DNA of 33,638 bases, from NCBI GenBank assembly GCA_905250885.1, contig CAJNOQ010001278.1, forward strand, positions 1-33,638, written 5' to 3'. The translations under genes and the position numbers were made by a program. Below the pieces are notes generated by a model. The model was not told where the DNA came from, made no database searches, and saw only the letters and a program-made list of their open reading frames with translations. This stretch comes from Didymodactylos carnosus (taxonomy: Eukaryota; Rotifera; Eurotatoria; Philodinida; Philodinidae). Of the stretch, positions 12,301-25,600 are shown one piece after another. How positions within the stretch are numbered: position 1 is the stretch's first letter; each line of letters starts with the position of its first letter.

Positions 12301-13637
12301 TTTATGATAATTGTATGCTACTTACAGCATAATACTAGTACACAATATAAATGAGAATAAAAGTTTATCTTTTTCGAACAATGATCGACAAACATTACTA
12401 TATAAATTGTAGGTAAAATGATCTTGAAGATTTTTGAGACGACGTGCAAGAATTTTTGATTTTAAACTAAATGAAACGATAAAGAAATTAGATTAAGCTA
12501 TTCTGAATAATTTTTGTTTTTATTGCTATTCACCTATCAGTAATTGATAATTGATAAAGATTGATAAACCATTGTAATGAATATTGATACATAGGATCAA
12601 TATTTGGCAGATCATTTAAACAAAAGAATAATATTGCTGAATATTCGGCAATCGGTTTATAATCTTGTCGAGATGATTCTATTTTTTTCGCTGTTTCTTC
12701 AGCAACCTTTTGTTTTTTTGATATTTCATCTGAGATCAATTTTGATGAATCTAATGTTTCAATGGCTGCTTCATCTTCTAAAATATTTCCTTCAGATGAA
12801 CTCAATGTATACAATATTTTATCTTCAGCTTCTTTCAGCAAACGTTGATTTTCTGCTTGAGTAATAATTAATGCTTGACGTTCTTCTTCTAATTCTGGAC
12901 GTTCTTTAGCCACAACAATACCTATACAAAAACAAGCGTTATCAATTTATTTAAAAGAAGTCAAAAATATCATTACCTAATAGCTGATCTTGTAAACCTT
13001 CGGATGTAATCATAAAATTTAATAATGTTACTTTTGTAGATATTTCTGTAAGAGAAAAATGTTATTAATGCTAATTTGACTCGGAAAATATTTTTAGAAA
13101 ATATTTACCTGGCAAATAATGTGGATTACGTAATTTTGTGGTTATAAATAATTTAAAATCTTTTGAATATTCAACAACTTTATCACCAAGACGAATCATC
13201 TCCACACCGGCTATTAAAAATTAACATACGACACTTTTATTAAAGCACCAATTTAGAAAGAGAGAAAGTTAATTACCTTGTTTGAATATTTGTTTTAATA
13301 ATATAGGCTCTAGCGACGGATCTAGTTCTTCTCCCACATTTTCAATCATCAATGGATAACCTAGTTGAATTGCATTGTCCAATTGTCTCATAAAGTCAGT
13401 ATCAGTTAGTTTGACAACTTTTAAACCTAGTTGACCATATGAATTTTTAATCCAACGATTTGCTGAAGACAAAAAAATTTTCATACATAAAATAAATGTT
13501 ATTTAATCAAAAACATACATCAATTACATACCTTGATTTTGTGGATCAATCATCAATGGCCAACGGTTTGAATTTTGAATAGTAACAGCATTATCAACTG
13601 AAAAACTATCTTTTGGTAATCCAGCTATGTTCCAAGC
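9335..13637 (-). other. Dynein AAA5-AAA6 and C-terminal domain
   Basis: Exons 13532-13637, 13277-13462, 13109-13210, 12977-13045, 12534-12921, 12326-12466, 12096-12254, 11651-12020, 11270-11593, 11062-11199, 10926-10995, 10689-10852, 10431-10613, 10270-10373, 9994-10198, 9799-9936, 9649-9740, 9335-9593. AAA5 includes [20 protein letters not shown]6 includes [11 protein letters not shown] and [13 protein letters not shown]. The C-terminal domain contains [39 protein letters not shown] and the final [15 protein letters not shown] block. It caps the ring and regulates the motor. Confidence 0.92.
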
Positions 13638-16600
13638 CTACAGTACAATGAAACAATATTATTTCGATAATATTTCATATTAAATATATATTTCGATATT
13701 TACTTGAATTTTTATTGGTTCACCCAATGTATTTGCTAACGAATATTTTTCTGCATCAGAACATGGTAATTTTTTCTTTTTACATAAAGTAATCCATGCA
13801 TGCGTTGCTTCATCTCGAAATGCTCCAGTAAATGCTCCAAGATATCCGATAACGCCTGACGATACAAGAACATCGCCCAGTAAATTATCATAAATTTTTT
13901 GTAAATTTTCTGCTGCTGCTGTCCAACGAGCTTTTTCACCACCTAGACCACTAATGAGTTTTTGTGCACGTACAAGTTTTTTTCCACATAAATCAACTTC
14001 AAATTCTAATTGAGCTTTACGTTTTTGAGCAGTATCAAGATCTTCTTGTAAACGTTGGAGTCGATCTCTATTAATATAAAATAACAAAAAATTTCAAAAA
14101 TAGATATTTCTAATTTAAAAAACATACTCGACTTCTTTCAATTGTTTACGTTTTGCAGCTAATATTGTTTCTAATTCTTGAACTTCACGATCAACTTCTT
14201 CGAGGCGAGCTTTTTTTGGTGCAACTTCCTGAATGATAAATAAATATATTTACAACTTTAATCTATAGTAATGTGATAATAATACAAACTTTGGCAATTT
14301 TATCATAAACATCCATAGCTCGAATAAATAAAACAATACCATGTGCCGCCACGGATGCTTGTTGAACACGAGCTGGTTCAAGATCAGCATCTATCATGTA
14401 CACCTCACGAATTTCTTTCATACGTTCGGCCGGTATATGATCTTTATCAAACTCTTTCAGGGTATTTATAAAGTTCATTTCACCTAAGGCACGTCGGGCA
14501 GTGGGCCAAAAATCTATAATGAATATTTATTTGAGTAAAGTTTCTCACTTATTCAAGATGTATAAATCTCAACTACTTACCAATAATTTTTTTTCCGGGA
14601 TTATTCGGATCGGACTTTTTTTCCGGTGGTCGACCAGTAAGTACGCACACAGCAGCTAATACTTTTCGCACTACAGCAGTTGGATTTTGCATTGTTCGAA
14701 TTTCTGTTATGTCGCTCGCTTTCAGTGTGTCGAGAGCATTGATTGCCGCCTATAAAAGAGAATAATAGAAGGGAGCATGATTATTTGAGTCAATTAAAGT
14801 TACTTGGAGTGCAGGTAAAGCAGCCGACAGATCATGTTCACATTCTTCCTAAATAACGAAAAAAAAACGAATAACCAATAAGATTAATAGAAATTCTTAT
14901 CAATATGAAGAATAGACACGTACTTTCAACTTATTGGCATCCGATGCTTTTGCATTAACAACAGATTCTTCTGCCACAACAACTTTTCGTGTTTCTTCAG
15001 CTTCTCGTGATTTCACTTCAATATCAATTAACATGGCAGCTGTTTCTTCGGCACTCTGTTTTAATTTTGGTTGTAAATCTTCTAATTCACTTCTCATTTT
15101 ACCCACTTGTGTTTCAGCAAATGCTAATTGTTCTAAACCTTTAACATAACGTTTTTTAGCTGCCATTATTTCATTTTGTTTCGATGTAATTAATGTTTTA
15201 AAACCACTAATTGCTTGTAAATAAGATGTTGGTGTTACATAATTGTAACGTTGTAATTTTTGAAGAAATTTTTCGGATAATTTTTGTGTGGATGTATGAA
15301 AATATTTGACAATTTCTACACAAGCATCTTTTTCAGTATCTTTAATATCAACTTGTTCAAGAAATTTTTTTGCTACACGTTCTAAAGCATCTTCTGGCCA
15401 CTAAAACATATTAATTCAAAAAAAAATGTTAGTTAAATGAGCAAAAAATAAGGAGATATCTAAAAAGATATTATACTCACTGGTTGAAACCAATCAATTG
15501 TACAACAATTAATTAATGATGGAAATTGACGTAATCGATTTCGAAATGCATCACCAATTGGACTAAATGCGAGAACAATATGTAAATTATCTCGAACACG
15601 ATTAACAAAAAATTGAAATAATGCTAATGGACCAAAATCAACATTTTTATCACCATCGGTTTGTGATGCTGCTGCAGCACCTAAAATTAGTAAAAATAAC
15701 ATTTTTTTAACACATACAAAATAACAAAAAAATATTATCATACCAGCAACAGCTTCCATAATTTCACCACGTTCATCAGCTGGAAATAAATTTGGTACTT
15801 CGCCTGTATTCAATAATGAATCAATATCTTCTAGAAATCGTTCATCTTTTATTTGTGAATCAGTTAATAGAAACACTGTTGGTTTGTTTTGTGCACCAGT
15901 CATTTTCATTATTTTTTTACCTACAATTAAATAATGATAATATTCTTATTTATCACTTTCATCCGCTTCCCAAAAGAATAACTTGTAACTTTTGAACTTC
16001 AAATTTAACTTGAATTGAATTTTTATTTTTGCAAACATGGCAGTTACAAAGGAATATTAGTTTATGTTAATGCCACACATAGTATCCGCGTAAAAAACTG
16101 AAAGATTTTTTATGGAATAAAATTCCTATTAAAAAGTTATCTAACTTACAATCTTCTCGAAATTCGATCACACCATAATTTTTTGTTATTTCAGGTTGAT
16201 GAATATCGTAATTGGCCATAGCTGCTGCTAATCGTGTCAATGACTGTCGTCCCGATCCACCGACACCGACCAACAATGCATTTCCACCAGGCAAACGAAG
16301 TATACGACAAATACGTGATAAATGTTCCAAAACGTATCTATAAAATAAACAGATTATGTGATCATCTATCAAAAACGTGTAATATATTTTCTTTATACCT
16401 GAATACAACTAAATTCATCTTATTTTTATGTGTACTATTATATTCTTCAATAGCACGTTCAGCAACAGAATACATTGTATCAATAATTTTAATTTCTTCA
16501 TAAAATCGTTCATCTTGCTCAACATCGGGATGCATATAATCTCCGAACAATAAACTTCTCAAATCTTCTTCGGAAACCTTAATGATAAGATTAACTTTAA

Positions 16601-19600
16601 TAGTTGAATTTGTCTATATTAAGAAATAATAATAAAACATACCTTTCCACTTCCTTTACCATTGTTAGCCAAATGTTCAAAGACAGTGTCAAAATTTTCT
16701 TTAAATATATCTTTGACACAAGTTTTAACCGCCCTAGAACATTATAATAAATACGTTTTTTCTTTTCTATATGATCAATTAACTTTCTATTAAACGGATG
16801 AGATAATAACATTATATTAGAAAAATGATCGACTACATGTATTGGAGTCTGAGACCGTCAAAATTCAATAAAAATCTAATGTATATGATATTGTTTTACT
16901 TACTCAGTTAACCATGTTCGATCTTTATCATCGATTAGACGATCGTAAAATACACGCATTGTTTCATGAACCCATAATCTATAACAATCACTATTGTCAT
17001 TTAAAAAAGAATAATAAACATATATATAATCTTACCTGATAAATGTTCGTTTTGATTCAACTTCATTCTTTCTTATTAGACAACATCCAAGTATAACTCT
17101 TGAAAAATCTCTCAAATTAAAAATATAATGACTTTTTGCTGGGGTAGGTAAAAGATTTTCAGCCGCAGCCGTATATATTTGTAATGTTGCTTGAACAATT
17201 TGATTTCCAATTGTTAAAAAATCGGATGTAAATTCTTGACTCTAAACAGAAATATGATAGTGTTATATTCAAAAATGTTCAAATGAGATTTAAAATATTT
17301 CATATACCCGAATATAAACCGAAATAAGTGTAGAGAATATTTTCGTCAATGTTTCATCTGTAAATGGATTAATCGCTATTGTCATAAAATGGCGTAAGAA
17401 GCGTGCAGTAACAATATTTCGACCACCTCCAGCAGGACCCATGGCGGCGACAAATTGAATATCTTCTAGAACAATTTTTGTGGTGTCTTTTCGATCGTAC
17501 CTAAAAAACAGTTAATTATCAGTAGTCAAAGAAAATTCTATCTCAGTAAGAATCTTTACCAATTTCCATGATCCATATACTGTCGTAAAAGTTCAATTGG
17601 ACCTTGAGCACCATATTTGTCTCGTTGTGGCATGTTCATATCATCGACAAAGAATACTGCTTTTCTCATCATTGGCGGACCAAATACACCTTTACGACGA
17701 CGATCCAAACGAGACATAATTATATCCTAAAAAATTGCTAATACTTTGTTAGATCTTCATTATTTTTCTCACACACTTCGACTATTTACCTGAACTTGAT
17801 TATGAGAAGTTTGCGCACTAAAATTAATGAAAAATGCCATATACTGGTCTTTATCAAGTTTGTTCATCAAGTAATTTTGTACATAAACACTCTTTCCAGT
17901 ACCTAAAAATAGAATTTTATATGTTATTGATATTTAATTTGAAAAAGATTGGATATTGTACCAGTTGGTCCAACAAATAATACTGGTTTTCGACTTGGTG
18001 TAACTAAATCAAGCATAAAATTAATACGAGCTGTATCGACAGTGGGCACAATATAACGTCGAATATTTTTCATATTTGTTTGTGCTGTTGCACCTGCAGC
18101 TTCGGCTACACGCAACAAATTTTCAAATGGAAACCAGTCACCACGATTTTTGTACTAAATAGATAATTAAATACTTAATAAAATATTTTAATACATTCTA
18201 TCTGCTACGACTACACTTACGCCAAAATAATAATCATGTACAATGCCTTTCTCTGGTATTTGTAGATCAAATTTTCCTCCGAATATATCCGGTATTGGTT
18301 CAAATTTTGCCCGAAGAACATCACGAAAGAATACATCGAATTTAATACGACTATCTGTATCACTGGTAGCACCAATACTCCAAATGGCTGCCCATATCGT
18401 TGTGTATATTACCCATGAACGAACATTTTTGTTTTTTTCTGGTTCTTCTTCTTCTTTTAATGCATCACGCATACAAACATTAATCCAGTTCATCATTGAA
18501 CGAACCAAATTCGAATCACCAGTTGGTGATAATTCTTTTGTTACTTTTCGTACATGTTCTAAAAAAAATTCAATTTAACATATTTTTCATACAGTAAATA
18601 TTAATTTGAAACAACAGTATTACCTAAGCATTGCGGTACAAGATAATCAAATAGTGCTGCTATTTCATTACGATACATTTTCAATGGTTCAGCAATTTCA
18701 CCATTCAACCATGATTCAACCAATGGTTTCCAGCCCAAAACACGCGGTTCAAGATAAATCATACCACAACGAGAAACGGTTGCGGGCTGTTAATTAGAAG
18801 AAGAAAAGATTCTTTAGTATTATTTCTATTATAAAGATTAGAAGGTATAATCAAATTGCATTGTAATTCCACCTTATTTTGCTGTTATTAGTATGAAGTC
18901 CGTGGATGATTCTAATATTAATCATCTTTTCGTGTACTTACCGATGCTTGTGAAAGATCCATTACTTCGAATATCATACCTGAAATTTAAATGAAACAGC
19001 AACATTTCAGTTAAACTCATAATTTTGCAGACTACATACTCATAACATTTGACATTTGTATTATTTCACCACTTGTTAAGCAAAGTTTTTTATTATCATC
19101 CAACACAGTGTTCATATTTTCAATCCAAACAGCATCAACAGGACCATCGAATATTACCCATTTTCGATCAGGATTCTCTGACATCGCATATTCACGAAAT
19201 GTATTGGCTAAAACACCATCATTCCACTGAAAAAGAAACAAAATAATGTTTTAGCTTGCTATTATTTATAGGAGTTTCTTCGATGCTAACCTCATGTGAA
19301 ACCATATCAAAATTTCCGTATAACTGTCCGATTGTTTGTGCTTTTGGATTTATTACTTTATATTGTACTTTCAATTCATCCAGGCCTTTTGTGTGCATCA
19401 ATGATAGAGATTCGGCTAATACTTGTAATACCGTCGATTTTGGAGCAAATGGCTCTCCAACTAACATAAAACCATGTCTGACTAACATCATTTCATACGT
19501 TTGTGTTACTTTAGTCATAAATGCTTCAGTTGCTTGTAAATTCTTTTTCGTACAGATTTCAATGATATTGTCATAAAATTCACCATAGTCCGGTTTCGGT

Positions 19601-22600
19601 AATGTTACTCCCGGAAATAAATCACTTATAATTCCATTAAATAACGGAATATCGTGACTTAAAAATTTTGGTAAATTAACATCGATAATACTACGCAAAA
19701 TTAGAATATCTTCACTTTCCGTTGGATATTTTTGTTTTAAACTACCAGCTGCCCATAAAACACTTTTAACTGCACGCATACCATAATCATAATGATATTG
19801 TGATGACAACTGTTCCGAACATAATTTATAGACAGTAACAATTTTAACACTCAACGCTCGAGCGTTCATAAAACCATAGGAATAAAGCGATATTTCAGAT
19901 ATTAAAGCGTAATCGGGGACCATCATAGCAACAGGTCTGAACAACACTTTCAAATTGTCGGGTAATTCGGAACGTCCAGCATCTAGAAATATTAAAATAT
20001 ACAATAACTTAGAAATGAAAACAGATTGTTGTGAAGAATAATAAACTACTCACATCCTGGATTCATTGTGATGCATACGTAACAGTTTGCATTTAATCGA
20101 ATTTCTGTACCTTCAAATGAAAATGAATCTACTTTCGCTTGTATAGCACGTATTATTTGTAATATTTGTTGTGCAATAACGGATAATACTTCAAGATCGA
20201 TACGATTGAATTCATCAAAACATGACCAGGCACCAGATGATGCTAATCCTTTGAAAAATTTTCCCATTCCGATATAATCCATTGTATCAGAACAATTAAA
20301 CACCACACATTGAACTGCCAATGCTTTTGCTAAATCTTTGGTCGTCTCTGTTTTTCCTGTACCGGCAGGACCTTCCGGTGCCCCGTTTAAATTTAAATGA
20401 TAAGCACCAATCAATGTTCGATAACAACGATCGGTTAGTGGTGTTATAACAAGACGTGCTGTATTACCCAAATACTCATAACAATATTTGACAGTGGCAT
20501 TTGTAATTCGTACTCGACAATTTGCCTCTTCCCAATAATAACGTAATTGTGCTAACCAATTAAAGTCGTTTTCGGATGAAACTTGTTTATTAACAAGATC
20601 TTTGACGGTATCTTTTGCATGCACATCAATGACAACTAATGCTTCGAGTGTTATACGAGTTTGTTTATTTAATTTTCCTCTTACCAATTCGACAATATCA
20701 CCTAATTGTGCTTCCAGTTTTGTATAATAATCTGCTAAACCTTTAACACCTTGTGTTAGAGCTTCTTGAACTTCTGTTGTCCAATAGATTTGTGATACAC
20801 AGAGAACTACTTGACCAGGCCATGATGTTACCCAATCACCTCGATATTCTTGTGGATAAGCGACATATGCTTGTTCAATAACATGTCGAACAGATTTTAA
20901 CATGACTTCTTCAACTTGTATTAACCATTTTTCGACGGCACCTTTCGTCTCCGATGTTGATATTGATCGAATAAGTTTAATTTTTTCACCTTCACTCGAG
21001 AACATTGCATGGATATCTAATTTTGAATCAAATTCTAATCGTGCAATACCCTCGAATAATTTTTTTAAATGTGGCTGTACACGAGTTGGATCTTTTGTTT
21101 CAGATAATATTTCTAACATTTCATCATTGGATAAAAAGAAAAATCGTGGAAAAAATAAACGTTTTTTCTCCAAATATACATGAAGACCATGATTTATCTT
21201 TTCAAGTAAAGCATGACTATCATTTAATTTATCTAATAGGCCAGTGAGAGATGTGGCAGCCATTACCTATTAGAAAGAAACGAAAATTATTAACGGCTGA
21301 TGCAGAGATGAGCAAGTCTGATAACTTCCAAGATCAAATCCACCACAAATTGTTTCTCTGTGTTTGCAAAGAAAAAACACGCTAACTTAAGAGATTCCCA
21401 TTTTGGAAAAGGATGAGCTCTGCTATTTTTAGAAATAGCTTTCGCACTAGAATAACAGAAATTAGATGTACTTAAAAATGAAGACCAGTCGAGATTTTTG
21501 TTTTTATGCTTCTGAAACTGATTCCGGATCATTTGTGGTCATCGACACACTTAATCAGCGTGGATAATGTAAAACAAGAAACCAAAAGTTTAGGTTTTTA
21601 ACTAAAATGTGTTGATCACATGCAAAACCAGTTTATCTTTTTTTAGTGAATAGGCTGTTTTTATTTGCTTTTTATATTTAAACAATTAATTGCTCGGCTC
21701 CTTTTCTAACTTGTCTATTTTAGCAGCGAATAACGTGTCTGTAGAAGTTAAAATAGAAAAAGTTCAAGTTCTACTTTAATCCTGATATTTAAGTCACAAG
21801 ATCGTTAAAAAATGCTTAAGGTCCAAATATGGACTTGCCCATTTCTAAACTGATAATCAATTTCGACTCAATACATACATGGGTATCTTTTTCCAAATGT
21901 CGCATGATATCTTTATAATTTCTATCCACAGTAGTAAATAATCGTCCTTCTTCTGGCATTTGCTGATTGATATCTTCAGAAGAAAATATTGGATCAAGAT
22001 ACATCCATTGAGATTGAACTTTGAGCCAAACATCAATAATAGCTTGAATTAATAGTAAACGAGCTTCCCAATTCTATAAAAATCAATCAGTTATTAGAAA
22101 TTTATTATCACTCTCATTTTATTATATTCATTCGATAATTAATTTATTAAAATACCTTAATTTCCTCTTCAAACGGTTTAATAAATGGTGAGCCTTTCAT
22201 TGTTTGAGTTTTAACAATATGATCATCAAGTATTTGTTGAATGTCATCGACTGATGACAATATTGTTAATTCACTGTCTTTATATTTTGCCGTATTAAAT
22301 ATGACAGGTTCCCAATCTTCTTGCATTTTTCTCAATGCTTTTTCGAGCGAAAATTCTTTAGATGCTCCCGCACTGACTTGCTCAAATTGTTCCATATACG
22401 GTTCTAAATTAGTAAATAAAAGATATTGAACAGTAAAAAAATATTTTGTCTAAAAACATACCGAGACCAAGTTGTAAAACTTTTTTCAATGTTGTTCCCG
22501 TATCCGGCTTCAAATTTCGTTCAGCAATAGTTGACATTTTCTCCCAATGTCGATCACGTATACCAGGATTACATAAAATACTGATAACAGGTAAATATTC

Positions 22601-25600
22601 CTAAAATTAAAGCAAAAAACTACATGTATGTCTAAATTTGTCTAAATTCCATGTTGTTATTATTGTGATACGTTGATTAGTAGAAGAAAACAAAAAAGAA
22701 GATACCTGAAATGATTTTATACGGTCCTTAACTTGATTTATAAGACCGGACAATAACTCTCCATAGGTCTCAAGCTGTTGCTGTATTTCTTCTCGTTCAG
22801 CAAATTCAGCTGCGTCTGTAAGAAAAAGCAAAAAATGTGCCACACAACATACACACAACGGAAAGTGTAATTATCTCTAAAAAAAAAACAGTCCGATTTT
22901 TTAGTAAAACACAAAACGCACATGTAACAAAAGCCCGATTAGTATTGTTACTACACAACATGGTACAACACAAACACACACTAACAGATAGCGAACCTTG
23001 AATTTATCCAACTGATCAAGTATAACTGTACAAATGCGTAACATTTCGGGATCTGCTTTTTCAAGTTTTTCAAATTCTCTTTCATCCTCATCTTTGTCGT
23101 CTTGTTCATTAGCATCATGATCGCCAGCAGTTGTACCAGCAGCTTCCTCTTCCATACGTTTTTTACCTAAATTTTTTTTTTTGGTCTTTTTGCTACCGTT
23201 TTCTTATAGTATCAAAAAATACAGTCAATAGTGAACTGATTTAACGTACCTCTTGCTTTTCGTTTTTCCATTACTTTATTGGCTAATTCCATTTTCTTCT
23301 TCTTAACTAGATTTGTAAATTGTTTTTTGATTTTAAATATTTCTCTTGCATATTCTTCCACTTCACCTTCGACTTGTTCTGAATTTAAATCCAAAAATGA
23401 ACCATCCATCCATCTAAACGACAATATTGTAAAATTTTTAAATAGTTTTTTTATTTATAACTATCACAAACTTTTTTTCGGCAATTTGCCATTTTCGTAC
23501 AGTGGTGAATAGTCTATAATATGGATCAACTAGAATAAAACAATACTATATCGAAATTCATATTGATCTCTTAATTCACGAATACATACCAGCAGTTTTA
23601 ATAGCTTCCAATTGTGGATATTCTGATTTTGCCATTTTGAATTGCACTTCTTCCTATTAAATTTACATTAAAATTTATTAGTAATGATACAAATAATAGT
23701 ATATTTATACAAGAATAAAGAAACTAGTAATTCTTAAAAATTAAATCGTGACACCACAATCTTTTCTTCTCTTTGTTATTTTGTGCTGATATTTCAATTT
23801 TCCGTCGGATATGGTATATTTTGATTACCTTCTTTTTCAGAATCAGAAATGACGTCAGAAATAGACCTGACCCGTTGGTGATTATATTTTCTCTAATACA
23901 ATATAGGCACAAAGAGAGTCTTTCAGATGTCATAATCTGCTCTTTTTTGAAATTGTTTTTTCCCCTTACATTCGGAATCTAATAAAGGAGATATCTGTTC
24001 TTGTACATGTTTTTTCGATATCATACATAGTAAATGTCTCTTTTTGTTTTCTTTCTCTAACCGTGTTATATCTACGTTCTTGTATTCAACTTAGATGTGG
24101 GATAGAGATGTGCACGGGTACCATCTTTGACCCGAAAATTTTTTTTCACTCGTATCCGACTTATGCCTAAAAATTTTCTCTTTGTTTGTTTCCAGCTAAA
24201 AACTTTTGTTTTTCGGTCGAAGATGTTAAATTATCATTACGTTCTCGAGTAATTCTTTTTTAAACTTTCCTGTATTTTAGCTGTATTTTTCACTAAAATT
24301 TTGTGGGTTTTCCACTAAAACCTTCCAGTTTTCGGGAAAAAAAATAGAACCCGTACCCGACAACTTCGTACCCGTACTCAACCTTCGGATCAGGTCGGGC
24401 TGCACATCTCTACTGAGATATGATGTTCGCTCAAGGTGTACCTCGTAAGAAAATAAACATCTCCCAATGTGTTAGGTTCCTATTAGTTGTCTGTTCTATA
24501 GATTTTCTTTTTGAATTTAAATGTCTTCTAAAATTCTTGCTCTTTTAATTGTGAATGTGTCTTATTCAAATGTGTCGAGAGTATATTAGTTGAGCGAGTA
24601 TATCACTGTTAAAGATCATCGCACATACTTGATTAATCCATTCAATTTCATTCTCAACATCAACAATTTTCTTTTGAACATGTTTCACATCCAGTGCATA
24701 TTCTGCCATCATCTGTAATACACCATTATCGGCAAATTCATCAACACGTCGTTGCATTTTTTGTAAATCCGATATTAAACGTTCTCGTTTTTCAAGTAAC
24801 ACTTGTTCATTTTTACCACGTACTTGTTGGGTTAACTAAAATTAAAAAAAGTTAACCATCAGTTTACAGATAGGAACTAGATCCTGTTAAAACACGATAC
24901 TCACTTCATCACTAGTATCAAATATAGGACCAATATTATTTGGCCATAACAATGTTTCAGAATTCAATTTAATATCATCATCGGAAAATAAATATTCTTC
25001 TAATAAATATTCCATTTGACGTTGCATTTCCTGCATTATTGAAATAATACATTCATATAACCGTTAGAAAGAACAAGAAGGAATAATATCAGCTATCGTA
25101 CTGACGAGTGTCAGTTGTCGTACCTCGATATCTTCCAACAGCTAATAAACTTCTAACATGATTACTCGTAACGTTACTAGTCGTTAATTCTTCAACTCCG
25201 GTCAGAAGATTAGCCTGACGCCGAGTTCTTTTCGCCTAACTGCTTAATCTTTCCATATACACTCACTAGCCACCTCGTTAACTCATTACAGAAAGGGACG
25301 CAGACTGAACGGACGAACTATATTGTGCGTCATAAAACAATGAGAACGCTATTGGACGGATACTCCAAGATGCAAAGACATAAATAACTTGTCCAAGATT
25401 TTTACATGACTTATCGGCGCCGAAGTTCGAACACAGTACCTGGGAAGTACGAGTTGAACGACTCAACCGTCAAGTCACCCTGTCAAACCAATTAAACGAC
25501 CTAATCTACCTACTTTGATTCTTTGCATTAATTGTAATGTCTTCTCGCCTTTTGCATTATCAATAAATTTGACTATATCATTTAATTCAGCTGTCGTTGA

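Noticed and set aside
15921..16149. Possible missing exon in a 229-base dynein intron
   Set aside because: The flanking exons join directly in phase ([16 protein letters not shown]), matching the family spacing, so nothing is missing.
22706..23166. Apparent frameshift in the dynein gene where exons 17a and 17b meet
   Set aside because: Either exon alone keeps the frame with both neighbours, so alternative splicing explains it better than a mutation.
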